Positions 51,291 to 61,115 are shown, counted from the first letter of the stretch. The stretch: 64,000 bases of DNA from CAYUYV01 sp964561475 (GCA_964561475.1 CAZLPU010000016.1:8653-72652), one strand, 5' to 3'. Translations and numbers: made by a program. The notes: a model not told the origin generated them from the sequence alone.

Positions 51291-52625
51291 TCAGCTCGGG
51301 ATCCAGTTGCCGTGAAAACCGTAGGGGATGCGGTGGCCCAAGGGGATGCGGGCGATGGGACCCGCTTCCGGGATCTGGGCGTCGAGGACGACCAGAGCGC
51401 TTTCCCCGCCGGGGGACCCAGGGGCAATGGCGGCATGGGTGAACCCCATCAGCCAGCCCTCGTCCTCGCCGCACCGCTCATCGCCGGGCACAAAGACGAA
51501 CTCCCCAATGGTTTCACCGGGACCGAAATCATGGATCCGGCGCCGGCCAGTGGCATGCTCGAACTTGACAATCCGGGTGAAATCCTTGGCGCCGGGCCGG
51601 GCAGAAGCCGCATAGGTCACGCTATGCCCGAGCCCGCTCAGGCGATCGTCAATACGGGGAAATTCAAGGTAGAGATCATCCAGGGGCAGATCGGCCACAC
51701 GGCTGCGGGCCGGATCGATATGCCAGCGATGGAGACTGCCCTGGGTAAAGTCATGGTTTGACCGGCGCCACATATCCTCATAGCGCACCACATCCATGAT
51801 GATGGATCCGTCGTCCCCCTCGAAGGCATTGGCCACATGGAAGACGTAGCAAGGGTCCACGGCGATCCAGGTCACCCGGGCCTCCGGGTCATTGCGGTTG
51901 ATGATCCCGAGGCGCGCACCGTGGCCGTCATCCCACTGGTAGGGCAGCCCACCCGATTGGGCCTGCCCCATGTTGAAGACCACGGGCAGATCCATGAAGA
52001 TCACATGGCGCGCGGTCATGGCGAAATCATGCATCATCACGGACTGATCGAAATCCAGGGTATGGGAGCGGATCAAAACACCGTCCGCACCGATCACATG
52101 GTAGGTCAGATAGGGCGGCACAAAACCATAACCGAAGGCATGAAGCTCCCCGGTCACCGGACAGCGCTTTGGGTGGGCGGTGAAGCCGGTCTTCAGCCGT
52201 CCGCCGAAATCATGGACACCGACCGTCTCAAGCTCTCCATTCACTTCCCAGGGAAAACTCGATTCCACCAGGGCCAGCATCCGTCCGGCATGGGAGACAA
52301 TGTGGGTGTTGGCGGCTCCGACGCCGTGATCGACGGTAAAATCAGGCCGCAGAAGGCTTTCCCCGTCAAGCTGTCGTGTACGGATATACCGGTTTCGGTA
52401 CCAGGCGGCCTTGCCGTCTTTCAGGCGCACACCGTGGAGCATGCCGTCCCCGGTGAACCAGTGGGCGGAGTTGGCGTCCCTGGGGTTGGGACCGTTACGG
52501 ACATAAAGTCCGTCCAAGAACGGTGGGATGACCCCTTCCACGGCAAGGTCCGTCACGGTCACTTCGTCGGTCACCGGAGCGAAATTGTCTTTGAGATGGG
52601 TTTGCGCCGTCCAGTCAAGTGCCAT
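51291..52625 (-). CDS. Carotenoid cleavage oxygenase family protein
   Basis: 444 residues; ATG at 52625 with GAGGAG seven bases upstream. The four iron-binding His residues are in place: F-T-A-H-P-K, M-M-H-D-F-A-M-T, Y-V-F-H-V-A-N-A-F-E and the C-terminal Y-G-F-H-G-N-W. The N-terminal Y-V-R-N-G-P-N-P and W-F-T-G-D-G-M-L-H-G are family signatures. Members cleave carotenoids, stilbenes or lignin-derived compounds using a non-haem Fe(II). No carotenoid biosynthesis gene is in the window, so the substrate cannot be assigned. The Sel1 gene lies upstream on the same strand. Confidence 0.92.
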   Translation of the reverse strand: MALDWTAQTHLKDNFAPVTDEVTVTDLAVEGVIPPFLDGLYVRNGPNPRDANSAHWFTGDGMLHGVRLKDGKAAWYRNRYIRTRQLDGESLLRPDFTVDHGVGAANTHIVSHAGRMLALVESSFPWEVNGELETVGVHDFGGRLKTGFTAHPKRCPVTGELHAFGYGFVPPYLTYHVIGADGVLIRSHTLDFDQSVMMHDFAMTARHVIFMDLPVVFNMGQAQSGGLPYQWDDGHGARLGIINRNDPEARVTWIAVDPCYVFHVANAFEGDDGSIIMDVVRYEDMWRRSNHDFTQGSLHRWHIDPARSRVADLPLDDLYLEFPRIDDRLSGLGHSVTYAASARPGAKDFTRIVKFEHATGRRRIHDFGPGETIGEFVFVPGDERCGEDEGWLMGFTHAAIAPGSPGGESALVVLDAQIPEAGPIARIPLGHRIPYGFHGNWIPS

Positions 52626-52716
52626 GCCCGTTCTCCTCAAGCCGTGCCCGATTGAGGGCCACGGATCAAGCGTAACCGGGAAGACCGGAGGGCACCAGAT
52701 CGGCCTGACAGGCCAT

Positions 52717-53613
52717 TCACCCTCCGGAGCGGTCCTTGGCCTGTGCCTTTCTGCGCGCTTCCCGGATGATATGGTCCGGCAAGGCCGCTGTGAGGGCCTC
52801 GTGGGTGGCTGCAACCAGTTGGCCCAGGGTGCGCTTTTCGGGATCGGTGCGCACCTGTTGTCCCAGGGGCATGACCCGTTTGGACCAGACGGCCTCTTGC
52901 CCGCTTTTCACACGCTCCCGGGCCAGGATCAGCCAGGCAAGCCCTTCCGCCTCGTCTTTCACGGTGCCCACCCCTTCGAGATAGAGCTGGGCCACCTGGA
53001 ACTGGGCCAGAACCACATTCTGCCGGGCAGCCTTCAGATACCAGTCCAGGGCGTGGACATGGTCCGCCGGGATCCGGTCCCGGATGCCGTAGAGGAAGAG
53101 ATCGCCCAGTTCCATTTGGGCGACCGGGTGGTTCTTGGCGGCGGCCTCGTAAAGAAGGGCCAGGGCGGTCTCGTCATCGGCTGGCCCCACCTGCCCTTTG
53201 AGCATGAGGAGGCCAAGGCTGACCTGGGCCTCGGTGTATCCCTGGCGCGCCGACTGCCGGTAAAACACGGCTGCCTGGGAAGCGGCGGATCCGGAAACAC
53301 CCGGCAGGCCGTCGGCCTGTCCCCGAAGGATCATGTTGCCCACCAGCCATTGCGCCTGGGGATCGCCGTTTTCCGCATCCTCGAGCCACGCCTCGAAAGC
53401 GGTGCGGTAATCCCCCCGGCTGTAGGCCGCAATGCCCTTCTCCAAGGGAGAGCCCTCAGCCAGGACATCGCCCACACAGAGGCTGAGCGCCGCGATTGGA
53501 CCCAGAAGGAGCCCAAGCCGACGCCCTGACCAACGAGACCAGCGGCTCCCGTCTCTGACGGGCCGGAGGGCAAGACGCGTCAAGACATGGGCAGGGACGA
53601 GACGACGGGGCAT
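52717..53613 (-). CDS. Secreted Sel1-repeat protein
   Basis: 298 residues from the ATG at 53613 (GGAGG nine bases upstream). A basic start and hydrophobic segment (L-G-L-L-L-G-P-I-A-A-L-S-L-C-V-G) suggest export, possibly as a signal anchor. About four Sel1-type helical repeats follow: A-Q-W-L-V-G-N-M-I-L-R-G, A-Q-V-S-L-G-L-L-M-L-K-G, A-Q-M-E-L-G-D-L-F-L-Y-G and A-Q-F-Q-V-A-Q-L-Y-L-E-G. Such repeats mediate protein interactions, in bacteria often with envelope or signalling proteins. The partner is unknown. Confidence 0.87.
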   Translation of the reverse strand: MPRRLVPAHVLTRLALRPVRDGSRWSRWSGRRLGLLLGPIAALSLCVGDVLAEGSPLEKGIAAYSRGDYRTAFEAWLEDAENGDPQAQWLVGNMILRGQADGLPGVSGSAASQAAVFYRQSARQGYTEAQVSLGLLMLKGQVGPADDETALALLYEAAAKNHPVAQMELGDLFLYGIRDRIPADHVHALDWYLKAARQNVVLAQFQVAQLYLEGVGTVKDEAEGLAWLILARERVKSGQEAVWSKRVMPLGQQVRTDPEKRTLGQLVAATHEALTAALPDHIIREARRKAQAKDRSGG

Positions 53614-53821
53614 AACACTCGGCCTCCTCCGGCAAAACGGCAGGAACACCGCTTTGCGAGCCGTGGCCTTTCTTGGTGATCCGTCAGCCGCCACGGCTTT
53701 CATGGACGCCCGCAGGCAGTCAACACCGGCGGGCTCTTCGTCAAGGCAAACACAACGGCTTGGACCCTTCACAAGCATCCACCACCCATTACAGGCAAAG
53801 TCTTACGATACCGCAAGAAGT

Positions 53822-56566
53822 CTACGCGGAAGGGGCCGCCGCCCGCAAATGGCTGAGGGCCTCCTTCAACCGCTGGGTCCGGTTCGATGCCTCGGTTTTG
53901 CGCTCCCGTTGTTCTTCGATCACGTCCTCCGGCGCCTTGGCCATGAACTTCTCATTGTTCAGTTTGCCATCGATCCGCCGGATCTCTTCGGCCAGTTTGC
54001 CGAGTTCGGTCTCCAGGCGCTTCGTTTCCTGGGCGATATCGATCACGTCGGCCAGGGGCAGGATCAGGACTGCCTCATCGAGAACAATCTGGACCGCCCC
54101 TTGCGGGATCTGATCGGTGAATTTGGTCCAATCCAGGCGCGCGAGGCGTTTGATCACGTCCTCATGGCGGCGCAAACGGGCGACGGAGGTATCGCTCGCC
54201 CCCTTGATCAGCAGGGGGAGTTTCGCGGCGGGCGGGACATTCATCTCGGAACGGACGGAGCGGATTTCACTCACCATACGGATGACCCAGTCCATTTCCG
54301 CATCCGCCTCGCCGTCCGCCTCAAGGGCCAGGGCGGCCGCGGGCCATGGCGCGGTGATCAGCATGGACCGGCGATCCAGGCCGTGCTCCGCAAGGCGCTC
54401 CCACAGTTCCTCGGTGATGAACGGCATGAACGGATGGAGCACCAGGAGGATCTGGTCGAACACCCAGGCGGCGGCGGCCCGGGTCTCCGCCTTGGCCGGA
54501 CCATCCCGCCCGTTCAGCAGCGGCTTGATGAATTCCAGATACCAGTCGCAGAAGACATGCCAGGCAAAGTGATAGAGCGCCGCCGCCGCTTCGTTGAATT
54601 TGTAGGCCTCAAGACCGTCCGTCACGCTACGGACTGTCCGGGTCACCTCCCCCACGATCCAGCGATTGACGGTTTCCTTCACGCCGGCCGGGTCGAACTG
54701 GTTCTGAAGGGTGCACTCGTTCATCTGGCAGAACCGGGCGGCATTCCACAGCTTGGTGCCGAAATTCCGGTAGCCCTCCACCCGGGTCTTGGCGAGCTTG
54801 ATGTCCCGGCCTTGGGCCGCCATGGCGGCCAGGGTAAAGCGCAGCGCATCGGCGCCAAACTCGTCGACGAGCTCCAGGGGATCGATGATGTTCCCAAGCT
54901 GCGAAGTTGGTTTGCCATTCCAATTACGGCGCTGNNNNNNNNNNAGGTGATCGATGATGTTCCCCTTGGACTTGGACATTTTCTGGCCCTTCTCGTCGCG
55001 GACCAAAGCATGCATATAGACGGTGTGGAAGGGGACTTCCTTGAGGAAGTGGATGCCCATCATCATCATGCGGGCAACCCAGAAGAAGATGATGTCAAAG
55101 CCGGTGATCAGCACATCGGTCTTGTAGAAACGCTTCAGTTCCGGGGTCTCGTCGGGCCAGCCCAGGGTGGAAAAGGGCCACAGGGCGGAGGAAAACCACG
55201 TATCCAGAACATCTTCGTCCCGGGTGAGGCTGACCGTATCGCCGAACTGGTCCCGGGCCCTGGCGTAAGCCTCTTCCTCGGTTTCGGCGACAAAGATGCT
55301 GCCCTCAGGGCCATACCAGACCGGGATCTGATGGCCCCACCAGAGCTGGCGGGAAATGCACCAGGGCTCAATGTTCCGCAGCCACTCGAAAAAGGTCTTT
55401 TCCCAGTTCTTCGGCACAAAGACGGTCTCGCCCTTCTCCACCGCCTCGATGGCGGGTTGGGCCAGGACCTTCGCATTCACATACCACTGATCCGTGAGAT
55501 AGGGCTCGATCACCACGTCGGAGCGTTCGCCATAGGGCACCGTGTGGGGATGATCGTCGATCTTGACCAGCAGCTCCAGCTCTTCAAAGGTCTCGATGAT
55601 CTTCTTGCGGGCGTCGAACCGGTCCATGCCCCGATAGGCTTCCGGCGCATTCTCGTTGATGCGCCCTTCCTCATCCAGGATGTTGATCATCTCGAGGTCA
55701 TGGCGCCGGCCGACCTCGAAGTCGTTGAAGTCGTGGGCCGGTGTGATCTTCACCGCGCCGGAGCCCTGTTCCGGGTCGGCATAGTCATCGGCCACGATGG
55801 GGATCTTGCGGCCGGTGATCGGCAGTTCCACAAACTGTCCGACAAGATCCTTGTACCGCTCATCGTCCGGATGGACCGCGACTGCCGTATCCCCGAGCAT
55901 GGTCTCGGGCCTTGTGGTGGCAACGGTGATATGGCGTCCGGAGCCATCCGCCAGCGGATAGTTCAGGTGCCACAGATGGCCCTTCACATCCTTCATGATG
56001 ACTTCCAGGTCGGAAACCGCCGTCTGGAGCTTGGGATCCCAATTGACCAGCCGCTTGTCCCGGTAAATCAGACCCTGGTCATAGAGGGTGACGAACACCT
56101 TGGCCACCGCCCGGGACAGACCGTCATCCATGGTGAAGCGGGAGCGGCTCCAGTCGCAGGATGCCCCGAGGCGGCGGAGCTGGCGCTCGATCATGCCGCC
56201 GGACTCCCCTTTCCACTCCCAGACCCGCTTGACAAAAGCCTCCCGGCCCATGGTGCGCCGGTCGGTTCGGTTTTCCTGATAAAGCTGACGCTCGACCACC
56301 ATCTGGGTCGCGATGCCCGCATGGTCCATGCCCGGCTGCCACAGCACGTCCCGGCCCCGCATCCGCTCGAACCGCACCAATATGTCCTGAAGCGTGTTGT
56401 TCAGGGCATGGCCCATATGCAACGTACCCGTCACATTGGGCGGCGGGATCACGATGCAATAGGGATCACCCTCTGGATTCTGGCCGGGCCGGAATGCGCC
56501 GGACTCTTCCCAGCGATCATAAAGCCGCGGTTCGGCCTCGGAGGGGCGGAATGTCTTATCGAGCAT
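53822..56566 (-). CDS. valS: Valyl-tRNA synthetase (contains assembly gap)
   Basis: 914 codons as assembled. Class I motifs: P-P-P-N-V-T-G-T-L-H-M-G-H near residue 40 and K-M-S-K-S-K-G-N around 530. The editing domain lies between, and a C-terminal coiled-coil arm ends the protein (L-A-E-E-I-R-R-I-D-G-K-L). Ten Ns occur just after K-M-S-K-S. The sequence G-N-I-I-D is repeated on both sides of the gap, and 23 codons that do not belong to ValRS lie between; removing them restores the expected G-N-I-I-D-P-L-E-L-V-D-E-F-G-A-D-A-L-R without a frame change. The true protein is therefore about 891 residues. ValRS charges tRNA-Val and edits mischarged Thr. Confidence 0.95.
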   Translation of the reverse strand: MLDKTFRPSEAEPRLYDRWEESGAFRPGQNPEGDPYCIVIPPPNVTGTLHMGHALNNTLQDILVRFERMRGRDVLWQPGMDHAGIATQMVVERQLYQENRTDRRTMGREAFVKRVWEWKGESGGMIERQLRRLGASCDWSRSRFTMDDGLSRAVAKVFVTLYDQGLIYRDKRLVNWDPKLQTAVSDLEVIMKDVKGHLWHLNYPLADGSGRHITVATTRPETMLGDTAVAVHPDDERYKDLVGQFVELPITGRKIPIVADDYADPEQGSGAVKITPAHDFNDFEVGRRHDLEMINILDEEGRINENAPEAYRGMDRFDARKKIIETFEELELLVKIDDHPHTVPYGERSDVVIEPYLTDQWYVNAKVLAQPAIEAVEKGETVFVPKNWEKTFFEWLRNIEPWCISRQLWWGHQIPVWYGPEGSIFVAETEEEAYARARDQFGDTVSLTRDEDVLDTWFSSALWPFSTLGWPDETPELKRFYKTDVLITGFDIIFFWVARMMMMGIHFLKEVPFHTVYMHALVRDEKGQKMSKSKGNIIDHXXXXQRRNWNGKPTSQLGNIIDPLELVDEFGADALRFTLAAMAAQGRDIKLAKTRVEGYRNFGTKLWNAARFCQMNECTLQNQFDPAGVKETVNRWIVGEVTRTVRSVTDGLEAYKFNEAAAALYHFAWHVFCDWYLEFIKPLLNGRDGPAKAETRAAAAWVFDQILLVLHPFMPFITEELWERLAEHGLDRRSMLITAPWPAAALALEADGEADAEMDWVIRMVSEIRSVRSEMNVPPAAKLPLLIKGASDTSVARLRRHEDVIKRLARLDWTKFTDQIPQGAVQIVLDEAVLILPLADVIDIAQETKRLETELGKLAEEIRRIDGKLNNEKFMAKAPEDVIEEQRERKTEASNRTQRLKEALSHLRAAAPSA
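54935..54944. other. Assembly gap (10 Ns)
   Basis: Ten undetermined bases inside valS. The 16-mer gatcgatgatgttccc occurs at 54880-54895 and again at 54949-54964, exactly 69 bases apart, and the ~39 bases left of the Ns do not match any ValRS sequence. This looks like two contigs with overlapping ends joined by a fixed-length gap. Confidence 0.95.
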
Positions 56567-56840
56567 GGATAGGGTTTCCCAAAGATGGGCTGACGAAATC
56601 GGGATCCGGAAACCGGCTTACAGAACCGGCCCAAGCGGGTCATCTCCGCCGGACCAACTGCGGCCCTGCCCCGGAACGATGGGCCTCGAAAGGGGCACCG
56701 GAACAACAGGCACCGGCGGGAGACTCATTGATCTCCGCTCCGGCGGCGGGAGTCTAGAGCATTGTGGCCTGATTGGAAATTGTGGCCCCTGGCGCTGCGG
56801 AATGGCCTGACTGCGCGCCCCCCTTCAGGCCCCTTGCCCT

Positions 56841-56915
56841 AAGGACACTCGCCTCAACGACACTTGGGCCAACGACACACGGGCCGACGACATTCGGGCC
56901 AACGAAACTCGGGCC
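56841..56915. repeat. 15-bp imperfect tandem repeat, five copies
   Basis: Units of the form aacgacactcgggcc start at 56841, 56856, 56871, 56886 and 56901, each differing by one to four bases. They lie between valS and popZ with no gene reading through them. Confidence 0.85.
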
Positions 56916-57130
56916 GGGTCAATTCAAATGGAACCGGCTTTTCCGTTCTGCCGCTGACGGTGCTCAGCATCTCAGAAGGGGTGGCGCAGGGGCGCCAGGT
57001 CCCGGCCCGAGCGTGATCCCACTCAGTCGGAACGGGCTTTAGCGGTTTTTTCAAAGCATTTCGGGCGGAAAACCGCACACATTTTTCCTGAATGCATTCT
57101 GGCCCCGACCTTACTCGCCGCCCTGGAAAG

Positions 57131-57166
57131 AGAAAAGCCGGGCAGACCCTTCAGGTCACCCGGCTT
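57131..57166 (-). terminator. Terminator of popZ
   Basis: The outer 8-bp stem AAGCCGGG / CCCGGCTT (57135-57142 and 57159-57166) and inner GACC/GGTC are followed on the - strand by a pyrimidine/T-rich tail (TTTTCTCTTT). It starts 65 bases past the popZ stop. Confidence 0.8.
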
Positions 57167-57231
57167 CTTTACGATCAGTGCGATTGTCTCTGCGCGGGAA
57201 CGGGACCGAAGTCCCGCTCGGCGGCAGAGTT

Positions 57232-57921
57232 TCAGCGGCCGCGTGACGCGATGCGGTTCACTTCCCGGGTCACCACGTCCTCGACGATGTTACCCAGATT
57301 GTCTTCCAGCCACTCTTTCAGCATGGGACGCATCATGTCCTGCACCATGCCCTCGAGGGTCTGGCCGTCATTGCTGGTGACCACCACTTCCCGGTGAAGG
57401 GTCTGGAAAGCGGCTGCGGCCTGATTTTCAACGCCGGTGCTCACGAGAGCGCCGCCGTCGTTCTCACGGTCCACCACCATCAGATCCGTGTCCCGGGGCG
57501 CTTCCTGGACGGCAGGAGCATAGGAGGACGGATCCGGCATGGAAGGCTCTTCCTGGGGCGGCATCTGGGCCGGCATTTCGGGAGCCTGGGCCTGGAAACC
57601 CTGGGTTTCCTGTGCCTGGGGTACTTCGTGCAGCGGCGTGCTGGCCGGAGCCGGCGCTTCTTCAGGAACCACCTGGGTCAGTTCCAGAACTTCGGCGCTG
57701 TGCTGCTGAGCCGGTGCGTGCTGCTGATTGGCGGGGCTGGACATGCCGCTGTTGGCGGCAAAATCATCGGCGGGAGCCGGAGCAGCCTGGTCCGCATTGG
57801 CGGCGCCGTTGGGAGCCACAGTCTTTGCCGCATCGTCGTTGTCCTCGGAGATGATCCTGCGAATGGACGCGAGGATTTCCTCCATGGTCGGTTCCTGCTG
57901 GGTGCTGTCTTGAGTGCTCAT
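57232..57921 (-). CDS. popZ: Polar organizing protein PopZ homologue
   Basis: 229 residues. The N-terminus has the short helix E-P-T-M-E-E-I-L-A-S-I-R-R-I-I-S-E-D that binds client proteins. The middle (~35-165) is a Pro/Ala/Gln-rich disordered linker. The C-terminus carries the oligomerisation helices L-E-G-M-V-Q-D-M-M-R-P-M-L-K-E-W-L and L-G-N-I-V-E-D-V-V-T-R-E-V-N-R-I. PopZ forms polar condensates that anchor the centromere (ParB) and cell-cycle regulators in Caulobacter and relatives. Its place between tolC and valS is the usual alphaproteobacterial arrangement. The linker is longer than in Caulobacter. Confidence 0.92.
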   Translation of the reverse strand: MSTQDSTQQEPTMEEILASIRRIISEDNDDAAKTVAPNGAANADQAAPAPADDFAANSGMSSPANQQHAPAQQHSAEVLELTQVVPEEAPAPASTPLHEVPQAQETQGFQAQAPEMPAQMPPQEEPSMPDPSSYAPAVQEAPRDTDLMVVDRENDGGALVSTGVENQAAAAFQTLHREVVVTSNDGQTLEGMVQDMMRPMLKEWLEDNLGNIVEDVVTREVNRIASRGR

Positions 57922-58659
57922 GAGTATCCCTGAGTGTCTGTTTTGAGGCCTTGTGATTAAGTCGCCGAACCCCTGCCCATTCCCCCAACGCTCGGCCGGT
58001 TCACGGCCAACCTGCTCATTCAGAGCGGGCGAAAAGACCTGGACCCAAGTTCCACCGGACGCCCGTTTCAGGCGGACCCGTCAATCTTGCCCGTGTTCGT
58101 TCCCCAAACCCGTCATCGGCCAGGTTCACGCCATCCCCCGCAAGACCCGCGTTTCGCCCTTTCGGACAGCGGGCCGGAAGCGAAAGCCCGTGCGGATCAG
58201 CGCTTTGCCGGTATGTCCGTGCCGCACAATTCTGTGCCGGACACATCCATACAAGACAGGTCCTTCGGGTGTGAAGCCAGTCGCAGCCACCGCTGGATTG
58301 GTGACCCAATCACAAGCGGTTCCGTAGCACGACCGGTGCCATTCCCAGGCGGCCTGCCCGTGCCCCGGCCAAAAGACCAGTTCAAATGACCGCCGTCATT
58401 CGAACCGGGCGGAGACAGCGTGGTCAAAGCCCATGGTGGATCTTGGCGCCCGATCGGAAGCGGATCTGTCAAGCCTTTTGCCTGTTTCAAAAGACCGTCA
58501 GGATCTGCCCTGGACAGTAGAGCTGGATGTCCGATTAAGGATCGTACCAATCACCGTCACCGCCACAGTATGACCCGGAATGAGACAACACCAGGGCCAG
58601 AACGTGGTCCAAAGACAAAGAGCAAATGGTTCTTTCGTGTTACCACCGCACCTTGCTGA
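57922..58659. other. tolC-popZ intergenic region
   Basis: 738 bases, the longest gene-free stretch in the window. Short open frames exist on both strands but have no ribosome sites, family features or consistent codon bias. It must contain the popZ promoter. I see no clear tolC terminator. Confidence 0.55.
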
Positions 58660-60153
58660 TCAACGGAAGTCGTCGCGCTGACCAATACCGATCCACTTGT
58701 TGTCCACGGCGTTGTAGTGATCTTCCGGATCGTATCTGTTCGCAGCCAAATTCAGGCGCTCGGCATTGAGCTGGCCGACGGCGGACAGAAGCTGGAAGGC
58801 AGCGACATACTCGTCCCGCTGGGCCTGCACCAGGGTCACCCGGGAGTCGAGCAGTTCCTGTTCAGCATCGAGAACATCAAGAGTCGTCCGGGAGCCGACC
58901 TGGGCTTCCTGTTGCACGCCCTCAAAAGCAATCTCGTTGGCGCGCACCTGTTGGCGGCTCGCATCAATCGTGGCCCGGGCGGAGCGCAGCGCTTCCCAGG
59001 CATTGGCAATCACCTGCACCGTTTCCCGCTCGGCCTCGGCAATCAGGAGGCGGTCGGAGCTGTTGGCCTGCTTGGCCTGACGCAGACGGGAATAGGCCGC
59101 ACCGCCCTGGTAAAGGGGCACGGACAGGTTCGCGGTCAGGGTCAGGGCGGTGTTGTTGGAGTCGCCAGTGACGAACACACCGTTCACGGCCTCGCCGCTC
59201 GTGTCGGAATAGGAGTACTGGCCCTGGAAAGTCAGGGTCGGCAGCAGGGCACCCCGGGCCACATTGATGGCATAACGGGAGGCCTGCTCCGCTTCACGGG
59301 CAGCGGAGAGTTCAGGGTTGCGGTCCAGGGAGACGGCTTCGGCTTCTTGAAGACTGCCCGGCAGGGCTGGCAGAGCCGGCGGCTGTTCCAGGGCCCCTGG
59401 GTTGACGCCGATAATCTGCTTGAAGGACGCCTGGCTGGCCACCAGCTGGGCTTCCGAGGAAATCAGGTTGGATTGAGAGCCGCTGAGGCGCGCCTCCGAC
59501 TGGGCCACGTCAGTCCGGGTGATCTCCCCGACCCGGAACCGGTCCTGGGAGGCTTCGAGCTGGCGCTCAAGAACGGCGACGTTGTTCTTGGACAGACCGA
59601 CCACGGCCTCATCCCGCAGCACATCCATATAGGCGGTGACAGCCTGGAGCAGGATGGACTGTTCAATGGCGCGCAGTTGTTCGCGTCCGGCCCGGACATT
59701 GGCCTTGGCTTCCCGGGTCTCGTTCAGGGTGCGCAAACCGGTGAAAACATTCTGGTTGACGGTCACGCCGGCCTGGAGCGTGTCCTGATCCACTTCGGTG
59801 TCGTTCGTGACAAACGAGCCGCCCTGGAGAACGTCACTTTCGCCATCGGTGTCCGACATCTGGTAGCTGGCGCTGGCCGTCACTGTCGGGCGCCAGCCGG
59901 AAATGGCCTGATTGACGGATTCATCCAAGGCCCGAAGCTGGGCGCGCTGGGACAGCAAGGTCGGGTTTGACGTGTAGGCCCGGACCAGAGCTTCCTCCAG
60001 ATTGTTCACCTGGGCCAGGGCCCGGTCACTGAGCGGGACCAGCGCAATCACCGCGGTCCAGGCGATCCCGAAGCCCCAAGCGATTTTCCGATGCTTCGGC
60101 TTGTCCCCGCCGGCAACGGTCCGGACGCCCTTTTGTTGATCCTGAAATCCCAT
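58660..60153 (-). CDS. tolC: TolC-family outer-membrane efflux channel
   Basis: 497 residues from the ATG at 60153 (a GTG at 60174 is possible). A signal segment (A-W-T-A-V-I-A-L-V-P-L-S-D-R-A-L-A) precedes the first repeat: L-E-E-A-L-V-R-A-Y-T-S-N-P-T-L; the second half repeats with A-E-A-V-S-L-D-R-N-P-E-L and ends L-L-S-A-V-G-Q-L. L-D-V-L-D-A-E-Q-E-L is the usual TolC helix motif. TolC trimers form the exit duct of type I secretion and RND/ABC efflux systems. It follows pcm on the same strand with ~300 bases between. Confidence 0.93.
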   Translation of the reverse strand: MGFQDQQKGVRTVAGGDKPKHRKIAWGFGIAWTAVIALVPLSDRALAQVNNLEEALVRAYTSNPTLLSQRAQLRALDESVNQAISGWRPTVTASASYQMSDTDGESDVLQGGSFVTNDTEVDQDTLQAGVTVNQNVFTGLRTLNETREAKANVRAGREQLRAIEQSILLQAVTAYMDVLRDEAVVGLSKNNVAVLERQLEASQDRFRVGEITRTDVAQSEARLSGSQSNLISSEAQLVASQASFKQIIGVNPGALEQPPALPALPGSLQEAEAVSLDRNPELSAAREAEQASRYAINVARGALLPTLTFQGQYSYSDTSGEAVNGVFVTGDSNNTALTLTANLSVPLYQGGAAYSRLRQAKQANSSDRLLIAEAERETVQVIANAWEALRSARATIDASRQQVRANEIAFEGVQQEAQVGSRTTLDVLDAEQELLDSRVTLVQAQRDEYVAAFQLLSAVGQLNAERLNLAANRYDPEDHYNAVDNKWIGIGQRDDFR

Positions 60154-60461
60154 AACGCTCACCCTGCTCCTCACTCATGCCCCGCCGTCACGGTCCAGGC
60201 CTGATCCCTCAAAGCGCCTCATTCGGTCGAAGGGCGCCGAAACACAATCCCCCAGGGGCCACCGTGCCCGGCAATGCGCGGCCGGCGGCTCGTTATCCTT
60301 GGGCAAAAGCCTCCAAATCCCGTAACCGCGTGCACCCTACCGGCTGGGACGTGTGAAATCCATGGACTTCGCCGGTCTACCGTCCGACGCTCTTTGACCG
60401 GTCCGTGGGTTTCGGTGTCCCGAACCCACAAGCACACCTCAGCGGCACAGTGGCCGCTCCC
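60154..60461. other. pcm-tolC intergenic region
   Basis: 308 bases containing the tolC promoter region; no gene, repeat or clear terminator seen. Confidence 0.5.
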
Positions 60462-61115
60462 TCAAAACTCAAATCCCGTCTTACGCCTGAAACCGGGCAG
60501 CACCGGGACGGTGGCATCAAAAATCACGCGCTCGGCAATCCCGTTTTCCGAGCGCAGATGAAGATGCGCCCGCCCCAGGCGCCCTTCAATGACCACGACA
60601 CCAAGGCGCCCGCCCTCACTGAGCTGGTCGAGCCAAAGATCCGGCCAGCATTCCACACCGCCACTGACCAGAATGACGTTGAACGGGGCATGATCCGGGG
60701 CTCCGTCCATCAGGGACCCGGTGACCACCGCCGCATTGTCGATGCCCAGTTGGGCGAGGACCTTGCCCGCGCTGTTGGCCAGGGTCTCGTCGGCCTCGAG
60801 GCCCACAACCGTCTCGGCCATGCGCGCCAGAATCGCGGTGGAGTAGCCCGTCGCGCACCCGATATCGAGCACCACGTCGGTGGGTTTGATTTCCAGGGCC
60901 TGCACCAGCTTGCCGAAGGTCCGGGGATCCATCAGGTGACGCCCTTCCGCCACCTCGACGCTTTCATCCATATAGGCCAGGGGCCGCCTGCCCTTGGGCA
61001 CGAAAAGCTCCCGGGGAATCTCCATCATCGCCTGATGCAGGGTCACGTCGGTGACATCATTGGTGCGCACCTGGCCTTCGACCATGGCCGCCCGTGCTTT
61101 GGCGAAATCCATCAT
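60462..61115 (-). CDS. pcm: Protein-L-isoaspartate O-methyltransferase family
   Basis: 217 residues; ATG at 61115 (GGGA six bases upstream). The Pcm core is visible: M-V-E-G-Q-V-R-T-N-D-V, P-R-E-L-F-V-P, the SAM-binding V-L-D-I-G-C-A-T-G-Y-S-T-A and a V-V-G-L-E-A-D strand. The C-terminal part (V-I-L-V-S-G-G-V-E) is the divergent alphaproteobacterial type, where true isoaspartate repair activity has not always been shown. It lies upstream of tolC, the common order in this class. Confidence 0.88.
   Translation of the reverse strand: MMDFAKARAAMVEGQVRTNDVTDVTLHQAMMEIPRELFVPKGRRPLAYMDESVEVAEGRHLMDPRTFGKLVQALEIKPTDVVLDIGCATGYSTAILARMAETVVGLEADETLANSAGKVLAQLGIDNAAVVTGSLMDGAPDHAPFNVILVSGGVECWPDLWLDQLSEGGRLGVVVIEGRLGRAHLHLRSENGIAERVIFDATVPVLPGFRRKTGFEF

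Larger units (their letters stand above)
56567..57231. other. popZ-valS intergenic region
   Basis: 665 bases without a convincing gene. It holds the valS promoter region, the 15-bp repeat at 56841-56915 and the popZ terminator at 57131-57166. Confidence 0.6.

Noticed and set aside
54896..54934. Intein or insertion in valS
   Set aside because: Too short, no intein motifs, and the flanking 16-base duplication with Ns fits a contig-join error.
58087..58389. Small + strand frame in the tolC-popZ spacer
   Set aside because: No ribosome site, biased towards Arg/Pro/Gly as random GC-rich sequence is, and no domain pattern.
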